From assembly GCA_036971715.1 (NCBI GenBank), contig JAVHJL010000011.1, positions 372,001-436,000 of the forward strand: DNA of 64,000 bases, read 5' to 3'. This document shows positions 1 through 11,529 of this stretch, in pieces. Numbering within the stretch: position 1 is the first letter of the stretch; each line of letters begins with the position of its first letter. The notes beneath the pieces are model-generated. The model was not told the DNA's origin. It saw only the letters and a program-made list of their open reading frames with translations, and made no database searches. The position numbers and the translations under genes are program-made. This stretch comes from Arthrobotrys musiformis. Its lineage: Eukaryota; Ascomycota; Orbiliomycetes; Orbiliales; Orbiliaceae.

Positions 1-334
1 TCCTTAACCTCCCCGGCTGTTCCGTCGGCTATCCAATCCTAAAATTGAAAAAAACTCAAGTAAAAAAAAAGTCCTCGCTTACCGTCTGAGAGCTGACATT
101 CGGATGCCAAACTTTAGTCTCAAACCTCATCTGAGGAGGCTTGAAAGGATATTCGTTTGGAATCTTGATATCGACGTTATAGACTCCGCCTTCATAAGGT
201 GTGCCCGGGGGTCCCTTGAAAGAGCCACGGAGATGGGAGATGTCGTCATTGATTGCCTCAGCGCTCATACCGGAGAGAGCATCCTTCCTTAGGTCCTCCA
301 TTTCCTTGTGGATTCTACGGCTTCGGTTTGCCAT
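1..334 (-). CDS. UBC1: Ubiquitin-conjugating enzyme E2, Ubc1/UBE2K type (5' exon, gene continues past left edge)
   Basis: The first exon (334 down to 83) encodes 84 residues from an ATG and ends in phase 0 at a GTAAGC donor (82-77). The protein opens MANRSRRIHKEMEDL and carries the E2 core: GPPGTPYEGG, the IPNEYPFKPP stretch and KVWHPNVSSQT. In the Ubc1 family this is followed by GAICLDIL, which holds the catalytic cysteine; that part is not in the window, so the next exon must begin left of base 1. The bases 1-82 therefore look intronic; a possible TTTTAG acceptor near base 42 leads into a frame that does not match the expected GAICLD continuation. Ubc1 transfers ubiquitin to substrates and extends Lys48 chains for proteasomal degradation, and in this family carries a C-terminal UBA domain (outside the window). 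Identification as an E2 is firm; the Ubc1 subgroup rests on the N-terminus and is likely. Confidence 0.9.
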
Positions 335-1702
335 TTTTGTGTAGCCGGTGCTTTCTCCTTCTCTTTGACGCCTATTTTTTGGGCGGGAATTCGGTTTTGG
401 TGGAGTAGAGGAGGTGGAATGATAACGTGGATGTAAAGTAAGGACGGAGGAGTAGTTTAGAGCTGAGAGTCGAGTGATGTTGGTCGGCAGACGAGTCTCA
501 GGGAATCGAGGGAGCCCAAACAGACTGACGGGAGAGTTTTTCGGTTGCTCGACAAGCTTAGCTAAGAACTCTGTGCCGGCTTCGAAGACCCAAAATGGTA
601 TGAAAGTTGAGATCGAAAATGCCCGGCTGGTTACAGTGGCGGTTCAGCACTCGGATAGTGGCCGTGGAGGGGTATCGAGAGGAGGAGGAGAGGAGGTTAT
701 AAGTGGAAGTGGGAGGACTAGTGCAAGTGCAAGTGGGAGAGAGTGGAGTGAGGGAGGATTCAAGCTAGCTGGGCTGGCTGGGCTGATTCCTAAACAGAGC
801 AGAAGGATCGAGTCGAGTCTGCGCCAACAACACCAACACAACAGCTTCATCATCCATCAATCCTACTGCTCCATTCCTATCCACTAACCACTACCTAAGT
901 AACCACTATAATATACTATGTAATAACGCAATGCTAACGATACTGCGGACGGCGGCTGCTCGTTTTCAGGCGTCTCCAACACGAGCTGTTGGGCCTATTC
1001 CAAATGATAGGGTCTGAGCTATAAGCTATACGCTAAGGCTTCTTTGTTTCGGTCTATTTGGGTGGCGTATATCCCATACAAAGGATTATAAATAGCCCCG
1101 CCATTGGCCCACATACTCTATACGATATCGATGCTGCTTCATCTACCGCTTCAACATCAGACGTAACTGACTCGGCCGCAGGCAAAGCACTCGAACTGAT
1201 TGGCATGAAGCTATTCCGGGACCTGCCGAAGTCTTCTTCACCATTCCATCTCGTGCTCGATATATCACGCACAGGAGATGCTTGTTCAACGTGCTGTCGT
1301 CCAATTGGCTGTGGTTCTGGCGACTGCCACTTTTGGCCGACGGAAAGCACAAACAACGCAAAAATTACAACGCCTCAGCCTTCGACTTGGTAAATGGAGA
1401 ATACATTTGGCACTCCTAAAGATCTATAGATCTAAGAGTCCACGTAAAACAAATATAACTATACTACACGCTCTGTCGCATAAATTTCTTGAAATGCTTT
1501 TTATATCTAATCGTGAGGCTGGAGGAAAGGGCACAGCTGGACATCGGGTGGCACCAATTGCCCAAGGTCGCGACTATCTATACCCAGAGTCTATTCATAC
1601 ATTCTCAGTCAGCTTCTCGAGGTCTCTCCAAATTATAAAACAAGTAGATAACCCAATCGAAGATAATCCGGCTGCCTCTACCTAGCGTCGAATAGATGTG
1701 GC
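335..1702. other. Intergenic region upstream of the E2 gene, no supported gene
   Basis: This 1.37 kb holds the E2 promoter side and the region downstream of the next gene. Open frames of 60-137 codons exist on both strands, but they are rich in low-complexity Gly/Ser/Arg stretches, overlap one another, and show no family signature or paired splice sites. A strong donor-like GTAAGTGAG (minus strand, 1710-1702) directly covers the stop of the neighbouring gene and could extend it leftwards by one more exon to about 1620. Confidence 0.4.
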
Positions 1703-3407
1703 TCACTTACAGTATCGATAGTCCCCGTGTGGTATTGGAGGCATTTGACATTCTACTGGCGGTGACGGTGGATAATAATGCCCCACATCGCACTCGCCGT
1801 GACTTGTCTCTATTTTAGTTGGGGTCGGATACGGGGCCCTTGTCTCGGCGCCGGGTGAGAGTCTCGGATTCCTTGGCTCGGTGAGACGAGTCGGGGCCTT
1901 CTTTGACATTGTTCTCTTTGGACTCAAACTTGGCTGCTCCTGGTCTCGTAAACCAGACACAGCACGGGTTCCCAGCTGCTCTCCGAGCTTGGGTTGAGGC
2001 CACTGCTTCGTCAATTTATCTACGATTTCCGCTTTCTCCTTCGTAGACTACCCCAATATTAACTAGAGGACCTTTCATTTTGGATAAATACGGTGAAATA
2101 CATACGTTTTCTTGGTCTTTAGCGATCCCCGCTCGTGCTTCAGAGAAATACTTTTTCATTTCCCTGCGGCCCATCTCAATCTGCTCTTCCAAGCTTAATC
2201 CTCCAGTGCCGCTATCAACGAGCTCGTCGACTTTTTCAATCCCTGGCTCTATATACCGATACCAAATCGCATTGTACTTGGTAAGATTTGTGGAAGCGGA
2301 CACCCATGAAGCATGCAGGCTTTCGAGAACCCCATCTGCACTCTGAGACCAATTCATGTTTCCCGACTCGGGTTCTTCGATACGATACTTGATTGCCATA
2401 TCGTATTTTGCGACTATTTCCATCGGAGAGTCGAGTTTGTTGAAAAATCCTTCCATAATGCAGATGTTACTCTGAAGGCTGATAAGCTCTTGTATGATCG
2501 TCTTGATCGTATTCTGGGCTCTCTTCTGATGTTTTTGTAAATTATTTAAGATTAGCAAATATATTCAAATTCTACAAGATACCTAGGTAATATTGCTTAA
2601 TTGAGCTTACATTCACGATATTGCTAGTGGCATCGACCTCGCCTGATTCCGAAGTGGTTTTTCTCGGTCTGGAGTCTGATCAATCATTCGACGCCCGAGG
2701 TAAATTCGGCATGAGTTAGCACCCACAAGTGATCCCAGACTAGCTGAGCAAGAATAAAAATAATCAAGTTGGAGACTCACACGCAGCGAAGGCTCTGCCC
2801 GCAGCCTCTATCCCAACTTCGACGTCGTGCCCCCAGGCCTTCAAGGCTTTTAGCATTGATTCTAGCCCTTTGCCTTGCACGCCCCCTAGATATAAGCCCC
2901 GTAAAAAGCCAATAAATCTGCTTAATACATCCTTGTGCGTCGGGTTCGATCCTTGTCCCTCTAGTAGTTGATAAAACTAGCCATATTTGCATTTCATTAA
3001 CACCGGTCCGAAGAAACGGGCCAAGAAAAGAACGAGGGGGGGCGAAAATGAGGGAGAGGGACTGGGAATTGGAAGAGGAGAATTTGTGATAGAATCTTCG
3101 AAGTACATACAGAATCCATGGTTACTGGCGCTTTTGCTAATATGTGCAGAGCGCTTTCAACATAAATATGTGCTTGCTGAAGCGCCCTCCGACCTTTGAT
3201 GGATAACGACATTAATAATGCGAGAAGGTTCTTGTTTGGGATTTCATCATGCTCGATCTCTATTGCCATGATGTCGCTTCTTAGGGGATATGTGTTCCAG
3301 ATCCCCAATATTTCGACTATGGCGGGGCCGGCGCAGAGCTCCCTGACCGAAACACTCCTCAATAGCGGCCGGACATGAGAATCTGTCCATGATGGTTGGT
3401 CGCTCAT
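1703..3407 (-). CDS. Unrecognised 440-aa protein, five exons
   Basis: I rebuilt this gene from splice signals: exons 3407-3111, 2976-2781, 2675-2611, 2525-2106 and 2047-1703. The donors are GTATGT, GTGAGT, GTAAGC and GTATGT; the acceptors are CTAG, TCAG, TCAG and GTAG. All phases match and no internal stop remains (1323 nt, 440 aa). Intron 2 contains a GCTAACTC branch site. Exon 2, open in the spliced frame for 65 codons, is the strongest evidence that this is one gene. The product is mostly helical-looking: an N-terminal half with LLRSVSVREL and LHILAKAPV, a glycine-containing FLRGLYLGGVQGKG segment, a long amphipathic stretch (residues about 190-325) and a Pro/Ser/Thr-rich tail from about 330. 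No signal peptide or membrane segment is evident. I recognise no family and propose no function. The end is uncertain because a GTAAGTGAG donor spans the stop codon. Confidence 0.6.
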
Positions 3408-6387
3408 TTTCTTGATTTCTTTTTTCTTCCTTTGATTAACTTGTGGGTTAGTGCGGTCGTATTTTGCTGGCGATTCGACCGATCCTTAAGCCTTTGTAGG
3501 TGCTTCGAATTCGCGAATTGCTTGTACGTATTGAAGTTCGGCTTCCACGCGGCCTAGTCGCTGGCCTTTATATAGACTTCAATATAATACATCAACTTCA
3601 TAATTAAAAAAAAAAAAAAAGTCAACCACTGATCTCTATGCTACGTATATGGTCGGTTAGCTCCACTAGCCTGCATGTTTTCTGTATCCTGTCCAGGATA
3701 TGTCTGATTTGGACCGGTTTGTTGTTCGGTAAGGCGCTGCAGTAGACGTATACGTGCATTTGTCTGGGTCAAACGTCCTTAATACGCCTATTGATATCAT
3801 TGGCTTGCCTACACGTGGCCCGCGGCTTTGGTGGGGTAGTTTAGAGACATCATGTTCGAGTGGTGTTGCAAATTGATCTTCAAATTGGCCTCGAATAGTA
3901 TATAGATTGAGGTCAATCCTACTTCGAATACAGATTCTGGGTGGAAGTAGGATCAGAAAACCATGAGCATAGGGTATTCAACTCGCGAGTTTTCATTCCA
4001 GTTTCTATCTATCCTCGCCATTATTTACCAGGCCTACGCAGGTGGAGGATCGATTGTCTCTATTTGGGTATGCAGGTTGCAATGTTTGCTGGCGGGGAGC
4101 AACGAAATACATGATGCAGACTGCGAGGTGGACCCAGAGGCGGACCAGTGCTTCGGGTCTTGAATCAAAATCTAAACGGCAATTTTTACCCTGAAAATTA
4201 AAAGTTGGAGTTCGAGGAATATCTACTGGAAGGTAGGGTAGTTGACATATTTTGCGCGGATACAAGTCAAGTGCATTTCGACGTTCAAAACTAGGCCTAG
4301 TTCAAGGAATGATACCTGAGAAGCTTCCAAGCATGCTAGCAGCTGACTAGGTTCGAATTCATACCACACAATTGCAAGCGCAAGCTCCCGACTAAACCGT
4401 TACAACTAACCTCTAAGCATGTAGTTAAGACCCTCATCTCAAACTTACTAGTGTGCAATATAGTGCATTCTAATAAATACCGTAGTACTAAGGGCTCGAA
4501 AATCTAGTAAACTATGGTTTGAAGGGTTAAGGCTCAGCTCTCGAATCCGCAATTGCTTGGCTGTCAAGAAAGGCTGAACGATTCGATACTCAAACTAGCC
4601 TCGAGCGCGAGGCTACCAGTTTGAACTCAACACTAACGTTAACCACAAGCACGTTTTGGATGGCTATATGGTACCGCATTAGCGAAAGGATCTGGCACGG
4701 CTTGCCGAACTATATATATCCTTGATCAATCGACATGGACACGAACAGATAGCTTGGTACGGCTAACCTAACCTGCACTGTATTACAGATAAACGGCAAG
4801 GCTTCAGTTCTCCCTCATTTTCGTATTACGAAAACTTCGGGGCTCGCGCATACGGCACTAGTACTGACTGCTCATGAATTTCCAATTTCATAGGGGGAGA
4901 AGAGACATCGTTTGTAATATTCGGGGGGATGAGGTTCCTATCTGACCGAACCGCCCGAGAATTGACTGTCAACTGTTACTCATGAGCAGATGGCTACGCT
5001 TTCGCCACATTAGATTTATAAATTAATCCCGCCATTACGAGAAAACTGCAATTGGTGAGCTGTATTCGCCTCTGCTATCTTTGTTGGGCCGCTAATGATA
5101 CGGTGCTGCAGCAGCCAGCTGCCACGGCATGAGCGCGGCCGCGGCTTTTTTGGTGCATCATCTCATGATTCAGACTTGACAAACATTAAACGTAAATGTT
5201 ACGCCTTCAAGGCCTGATAACGACTTGATCGATCCGAATCTTCAAATCGAGTACTCAAGCCTTGCTCGACTACGTATGCACGCTTTGTATATTCTAAAAT
5301 GGGACCCCTAACTAATATAATAATCATAGACAGCAAAGGAGGAATTCCGATGTTCGAATAAGGTTGCCCGTTTTGCCACAGCCAGCTGCAGCAGAACCAA
5401 CATCCGATGAATGACTGCACCCAAACGGAGCTCGAGCTAACTAGCTCAGGCACACAAGATTTAGATCGAGAGCTCAAGCAAGGCCACAACTCTCAAACAT
5501 CAAATCTGATGGCATGGCAGATGACATCCGATAGATCTCACTCGGAGTTCTGACCGATCAAAAACGGGTTTCTCCCCTTGACCTTGCTGCGAGATCCTGT
5601 GCAAGCTTTCAATTTTGATTCGTTATGATTCTTATTGTTATTATAAGCTGACCTGGAACGATTTCAAAGCGCAAAAATTTAAGAGTGTGCTATGCCGTCG
5701 GTCCAAGCGAAAGGCAATATGGCACAGTGGCCAGACTCCCTTGGGCCTCCATCTGGTGACACATATCGAAACTATCGCGAAATGATATCACCATAACTCA
5801 CTTCGACAGGGGCACTAGGCCATAGGGAATGGATATGAAATCCGACTCCGCGCAAGAGCCGGAGTTATGCTCTTTTGACATCAGGCACGACCATTTACTC
5901 TGTGCAAGTAAGCGTATCCTCAGCCCTGGTCTCGAAGGCGAAGCTCTCGGTAACTCAAACTTGACCTGAACTGGCCCTTGCAGACACGTCCAAAGGCTCG
6001 AAGTCGAGCTGGATGTGCCTTGGTAAAGATAGCCCACCCATTCCGGGACTCATGCCTGAAGCGGATACCGCCCGGCCAATGAGGCGGGCGCGAATGACGA
6101 GTCATTCGAATCCGTTTGATTGCATTCCCCCGCACCGGCCTTGCGCAAAGGAAGGCAGGCAAAGGGGGGGCTGTGACTCAAACACTAACTAACCGACCAT
6201 TCGACATTACATGCTTTGCATCCACGTCGCATGAATGAGACCAGCTTATAAGAACTATTCCTGTCGTCTCGACTTGTCCTTTTCGAATCTTCAGCATAGA
6301 CACCCTTTCTCCCCTCAGTATTCACAGAAATCTTTCTCTCCCAAAACCCCCCCTTTAAAACTTGTTTACAATATACTTCGATTCTTA
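3408..6387. other. Gene-poor 3 kb gap
   Basis: There is no open frame above about 96 codons, and none of the short ones shows a recognisable family or consistent splice sites. A run of 15 A lies at 3606-3620. The sequence has many in-frame stops in all frames and no direct terminal repeats that I can see. It could hold decayed repeat DNA, but I have no positive evidence for a specific element. Confidence 0.4.
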
Positions 6388-7022
6388 ATGCCACTCGAGA
6401 AACACCAATTTTCCCAGCCTGCGCCCAGCTCGACGACTCCAAAGACCACTAGTTCCGGTTCTAAGAAGCTCATTCTCCTTCCCAAGATCTGAATTCCCCC
6501 AGCCAGAAACTACGCTAGTCCAATAATGCCTCAGTTCAAGCCCACGCAACGCAAAAACGGCGCTATTGTCCTGACCATGCACAAGAACTTGGGCCCTCCT
6601 GCTCTTCCGCAGGAGGATAACTCACAGTCGTCGCAGCAAATCCCGCAGTGCCAGAGGAAGCGGCAACATTGTAAGAACATATAGCTGCCTTCTTGTTTTT
6701 GTTCCTTCTCTTTCTTCCTCTCTTCGTGCGTTTTTTTTTTTTTTTTTTTTTTTTTTTAGATCCCTCGAGTGGAGTCGACCCCAGGATTGCTGCTGGACTC
6801 CAACCCCAGATGGATCCGAAACACGACGAAGAAAAGAAAGGTCTCCCACGTGCATGAAATCTTATTCGAAAGCTCGAACTCGTACCTGCATATATGCATA
6901 TATAAATATAGATAAAATGAAATAGCCACTGACGTCCTCCTCGAACTGTTTTCTCCAAAACTACAGCCAGCTATACTCCCGCCGCCAAATCTTCCGGCAA
7001 GCACGCCTCTCGCAAGCACTAG
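6388..7022 (+). CDS. Tentative small basic protein, 127 aa in four exons (or 96 aa from a later ATG)
   Basis: A frame-consistent model uses exons 6388-6457, 6503-6670, 6760-6849 and 6967-7022. Introns are GTTCTA..CCCAG (46 nt), GTAAGA..TTTAG (89 nt) and GTGCAT..TACAG (117 nt, with a CACTGACG branch site). The second intron has 27 T directly before its AG. Total 384 nt, 127 aa. If the weak first donor (GTTCTA) is not used, translation could start at the ATG at 6526, giving 96 aa, and 6388-6492 would be a 34-codon upstream ORF. The product is polar with many Gln, Pro and Ser and ends in a basic KSSGKHASRKH tail. I recognise no family. A pyrimidine-rich leader precedes the first ATG, as is common for fungal genes. 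The first and last donors are off-consensus, so the model is provisional. Confidence 0.35.
6731..6757 (+). repeat. Poly-T tract (27 T)
   Basis: An uninterrupted run of 27 T ends immediately before the AG at 6758-6759, so it would serve as an exaggerated polypyrimidine tract of the second intron in the tentative small gene. Runs of this length are prone to length change. Confidence 0.9.
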
Positions 7023-8182
7023 CATGTGCACCCACGGGCTCCCTTTCATCAGGATCTTCACCGTTTCTACCTCTACGTCTTTTGGACCTGGAATCGATGT
7101 TTTCGATATACAGTTTTGAAGGATAATGAAAGGTTTGAATCTTGGCGTAGGTACTCTTTAGATGAAAGGCGGACGTCCAAACCAGGGGTTGAGAGGTATC
7201 GTGGTCGCCGTCGTCGTCGTCACTGTTCAGGTTTTTTCTCGAAGTCGTCGCCCCTCTCGTTCCCGGTAAATACCAGATCTGCAGAGTCAGGTAGATACGT
7301 ACGAGATTTCTTTTATTTCACCAGCAATATTGCAGTCGTATTTGATCTTTCAAGATGTTTTTCTTTCACGAACGCCCACCGGTTTAAGAGGAGGAGAAGG
7401 AAGAAGGAAGGAAAGAAGAAAAAGAGGAGGAAGAAAAAGTTCAAGGGGTGAGGTAGAGAGGTAGCTCCTCTCTCTAAGGAGTTTATGTCGTAGCGCCTGT
7501 CTGGTATTCAATTATCGGATGTGGTTTTCGCTCTCGATGTTAAACTACTTGGACGAGAGACTACCTTCCTACCTCGCCCCAGGGGAGGTTGGTTGGTTCC
7601 TCTTTGGGTTCTCGAGACTGGCTTCTTTTTTCTTTTCTTTTCCTCTTTTCTTATATCATATTCCCCCTACCCACCTTTTCTCTTCCCCCACTCTTTCTCT
7701 TAAAAACCTCTGGAAGGGCTGGAGTTCTATCCTCGAAGTCTCAAGCAGACTTTGTCCTTTCGTTTCAAAACATGGATGTATACATGCTGCTATGCCGCAT
7801 GTAAAACCATTCTCTCTTTCCGAGTAATATACCTTACCACGCCCGCTGGTCGGAAGAGCTTATTGCTACGAGCTTTTTCTTCCGTATGATCGCGCGGGTG
7901 TTTTCACTCGTTTCAGGAATATAATAGTAATATACAAACAACCTTTTCCTCCATACCCACGTAGGCGTGACTGTTTCGTTAGATGTTGAGCTTGAAGTTT
8001 TCCATAAGATTTCTTCGTTTTCGAAGCTTCTCCTAAACAAAAGAACAGAGAACACGTATAGTTGGTATATATATATACATCCAATCATATTCAAAACTTG
8101 CTGTCAATTTAGCCTCAGGCAGGGCTTTGGGTATACTATCTCGTTACTAGTTTCATAAAGTCATTACGTTATATATACAAAT
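7023..8182. other. Low-complexity intergenic region
   Basis: This stretch contains a purine-rich block (about 7385-7446, GGA/GAA triplets) and pyrimidine-rich blocks (about 7620-7700). Its open frames start at non-ATG codons or consist of Arg/Lys or Phe/Ser runs and do not look like genes. It is probably the 3' flank of the small gene on the left and of the membrane-protein gene on the right, which converge here. Confidence 0.5.
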
Positions 8183-9544
8183 TTATACAGCCTTGTCTCC
8201 TCTATCGTTTCCATGACCACTCGGCCCACCAGCGATAAACTTCGCATGCTCCTTTCTCCTGGCTTTCATCGTGAAGTGAGCCAATTCCCAAAAGTTCTTT
8301 TCGCGATTATAATACAACGGTGCTTCATCGTATGTTAAATTACCGGGGAAGAATATGGGTACTAAACATGCACCCAAGCCCGGTATCACCTTCTCGGCTT
8401 CTATCAGTGCGCCCATGACGTCTGATACTTCGTGATTAGGCTTTTGCGGAGGAAGTTCCTCTTCGCCGGATATGGCTGCTCGGGGGTCATCTGGGGGTCT
8501 TCCGACTGCGCGGTCGGTTTGGTAGCCGATTATTATGGAACGTGGGTGGTAGGGTTTCAGGTGGAGGCCTAATGTTGAGGAATGGCGGACACATGATGCT
8601 GCCCACATGTTCTGGAGCATACCGATCCCACCTACGGCGATCAAAAACCAACGGTGATCTTCAACGCCTGAGACAGTGATCAAAAGTAACATCCATAACG
8701 TCGTTAATACCAAGAAAAACGGCCTGGTACCCGGGCGAGCTTCAGCTCTCGCTGATGCCAACGCTTCGATATCGGGATCTCCTGCGCGGCAGACGAGAGC
8801 TACTGCGTATCGGTTCCCGTTTCCACGGGTTAAGATTATGGTTTTTGGTTTCCATAAACGACGCCAGGCCCATTTTTCGGATATCCATTGCGGGAGAGAG
8901 GAGGATAGGAGGCTGAAGAGGGTGCCTGCCGCGCAGACGAGGAAGATGATCCAGTCGCCCCAGAGGGCCCAGGGTATCGATGCTATACCCAGTTGTACGA
9001 CTATAACTACCCAACCGATGTACCACGTCGTATCCACGGCTGGGGGGTCGACGGATGAAGCTACTTCGAGGATGTCGACTCGTAAACTGACATTTCTGGG
9101 ATTATTCGAAGAGTCGAGGGGCGCGGGGTCCGGCCAAAGATCTTTTGATTTTTTCTCCAGTCCGATTTCATAATCTCTTAGGAAACGGCCTAGGACCCAA
9201 GATGAGTTATCGCGAACGTACCCGTTCGCGGCGTTTATTACTATTATTTGCGTATCCGGCTCTGGCATTAGGGTCCCGTTTCCGAATACTGCCATTAAGG
9301 AGTTGAAGGCGTATGCGACCCAGCCGAAGGAGAAGGCGACGGGCGTGAGGGTGAAGAAGTAGGCGTTGTCGTCTTTTTCATTGTGGAGTTTGCTGTGGTG
9401 TGGGACGCGGAGGCCTACGAGCTGTGCGATCGCCTTTTGGACGACTTCGCCGCCTATTAGGAGGAGGAGGGAGAGGATGTCGCCTGGGTTGCGCCATTGG
9501 TTTAGGAGGATTGTGGTTAGCGGGGTTGGGCCTTCGTCGGACAT
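8183..9544 (-). CDS. Fungal polytopic integral membrane protein, 453 aa
   Basis: One intronless frame from an ATG at 9544 to a TAA. The N-terminus has a short polar head followed by LNQWRNPGDILSLLLLIGG, an opening I associate with a widespread, uncharacterised family of Pezizomycotina membrane proteins. Hydrophobic segments lie at about residues 24-45, 63-87, 174-193, 195-218, 276-293 and 299-317, suggesting five to six membrane spans. The loop at about 88-172 has the N-glycosylation-like sites NGT, NSS and NVS, which would suit a luminal or outside location. A charged loop (221-275) and a long polar tail (330-453) are probably cytosolic. The function is unknown. Length and lack of introns are consistent with a complete gene. 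Confidence 0.8.
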   Translation of the reverse strand: MSDEGPTPLTTILLNQWRNPGDILSLLLLIGGEVVQKAIAQLVGLRVPHHSKLHNEKDDNAYFFTLTPVAFSFGWVAYAFNSLMAVFGNGTLMPEPDTQIIVINAANGYVRDNSSWVLGRFLRDYEIGLEKKSKDLWPDPAPLDSSNNPRNVSLRVDILEVASSVDPPAVDTTWYIGWVVIVVQLGIASIPWALWGDWIIFLVCAAGTLFSLLSSSLPQWISEKWAWRRLWKPKTIILTRGNGNRYAVALVCRAGDPDIEALASARAEARPGTRPFFLVLTTLWMLLLITVSGVEDHRWFLIAVGGIGMLQNMWAASCVRHSSTLGLHLKPYHPRSIIIGYQTDRAVGRPPDDPRAAISGEEELPPQKPNHEVSDVMGALIEAEKVIPGLGACLVPIFFPGNLTYDEAPLYYNREKNFWELAHFTMKARRKEHAKFIAGGPSGHGNDRGDKAV

Positions 9545-11333
9545 TTTAATATATTATAATTATTCCCGGCCGCTAATATCTATGTTTCGATTTTAGTCGT
9601 GATGGTATATTAGGGGGTTGAGGACCCTCAGATCCAGAGGTCGGTAAAGACTGAATGCAATATCAGGATTAAAAGTACATCGCCAGCAACTTTCTCCAAA
9701 AAAAATTATTTATCCATACCCGCCAGATATATACTTTTCGAGAGAATGGATCCTGTCTGGATAAAGTCTGGACTTATGTAATTAGGAAGCGTGAAAAGAA
9801 AGCAAGTGCCGAATTTTTTAGGTGCTCCACAGGTGAGGAAGAGGAGCCGGCCAAACGTCTTGGAAACATTTCCTCGTCATAGACCCACCTGGGTGCGACG
9901 CATTTGAGGACGGGACAAGCCTTTTAGCGGCGGCGGTGGGATAACAGGGTTGGCTCGCCTGGAAATGCAAAACACTGACCCCGTGGGCCTCAAGAGCCTC
10001 ATCGTAAAAAGGAGGATCGTTTTTATCTGTGTCGGCGAGCGGGATTAACCCTAAGGTCGTTAAGTTCCGACTTTCTCTGTGTTATCATTTTGGAAGGACA
10101 GGACGAACCTCAAAAGGCGGCCGATAGACGTATGGTTTCCCTAGTTAGTCTGGGAAATTTCCAATCTCATGACCATGAACGAACTCAAATAAGGACTGGG
10201 ATGATACCCCTGCCTCGAATGTTGAAGCGGAGTCATCGCCAAGGAATGGCTGGAGTTTATTCGTGGAGCTCTGAATAGCACGCTTTCAAAATCGAGCATA
10301 CAGCGACTCTTGGTCGAACAGAATTCATGCATATGGTCGTCTGTGTTATACAGAGCACACATTGTCGAACTCGTGCACTGGAGGACGAGCCGTGCGCGGG
10401 GTTTGGGCCGTGCAGACCAGGGCCGTGCTATTGATAGAGTTATCCGGTGGGGAAGGTTCAACGGGAAACTGAATCGTTGGTTGGGCAGTGCACTTTCCTG
10501 TGCCACCCCGTCAAGAATTGATATGCAGAGGAACGGCTTCAGTTAGCGCCAACCCTTAGGCGATGGTCCCAGCATCCCGGAATTCAAGATTTGATTCTTT
10601 GTTGTGATCGATATCGTCGATGCTTGAAGCCGGCGTGGCTTCCAAAGCAGTGACATCGATTTGAACTGGCCAAAGCATCTGGAGTGGCAGAGTTTTGTCT
10701 TCGTTTGAAGGCTTTGGAGTTCTGACAATATGTCAAGTCTCATCGACTATTCTTGACTCGATTCCAGCTTATCTGTGTGAAATCGCGGGTCCCGTCGACC
10801 GCTAGCTGTGCCGTAGATGTTAGCATCTGACCTGACGAAAACAGAATAGCGGGCGATAACCCACACGAAACCTAACCAAATCAGAAGATAGTCGTCCCGA
10901 CATGACATTTCTCTTCAAAGAAAAAGCCCACCAGCTGTCAGGGACCCATCTCCCTCGACTGGGGCTCAGCTCCCTTCCGGCGCCAGCAGTTCGTGGTTGG
11001 AACCGAGGGCAAATCGTGCCTGAAATTTGGGTCAGTGGCGCCAATTAGGGTGGTGGTGGTGGGAGATTTGGGTCCCGCCGAGCTAGCTAACCGATTGTAA
11101 CATATTGGTCGCTGAGATTGGAATATTCTTTCTCCCTTCGACACCTCTGACTCCATCTACAACTTCCCATCTACAATCATCTAGCTCCTCCTCCTGCACC
11201 ACCTTCCCTCGTCGTTGCTATCATTACGACCATCGTTTTTGCCCCCTCAAAGCCTCACACCGACTTCCCATACATATATCCTATAAAATCTCTTGGAAAG
11301 GGGACTTCAAATTGTTGCTATATAGGCTCTTTG
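9545..11333. other. Intergenic region between divergent genes
   Basis: About 1.8 kb between the membrane-protein gene and the SNF2 gene, which are transcribed away from each other, so both promoters lie here. Several open frames of 60-121 codons occur but none resembles a known protein or has matching splice sites. From about 11150 the plus strand turns CT-rich (CATCTAG, CTCCTCCTCC), typical of a fungal transcription start zone for the SNF2 gene. Confidence 0.45.
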
Positions 11334-11416
11334 GTAAGTGTTTTGGGTTCTCGGTTGGCGATTGGTTCCACCTGCAACAAACACTAACCAGAAATTGGTG
11401 GCTCTACCTATTCTAG
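11334..11416 (+). other. Probable 5'UTR intron of the SNF2 gene
   Basis: GTAAGT donor at 11334, CACTAACC branch site near 11382 and TTCTAG acceptor ending at 11416 enclose 83 nt upstream of the ATG at 11530. All three signals match the introns inside the coding region. Whether the transcript starts upstream of it is inferred. Confidence 0.5.
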
Positions 11417-11529
11417 TTCACTGCAAGAACAGTGCCAGTCTTTTGTGTCTCTTGGTGGATAGATAGTATGGCCACGCGAGCCTCGTTTTGACTGTTGATC
11501 AACAGACTTAATTCCCAAGTTTGTTCATA

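Noticed and set aside
474..887. 137-codon plus frame upstream of the E2 gene
   Set aside because: Gly/Ser/Arg low complexity, overlapped by another frame, in a promoter position.
2935..2965. GGGTTCGATCC, a tRNA B-box-like sequence
   Set aside because: No cloverleaf can be formed around it, and the opposite strand is coding exon 2 of the 440-aa gene.
11521..11529. Translation start three codons upstream of the SNF2 ATG
   Set aside because: That position is TTG; the first ATG in frame is at 11530.
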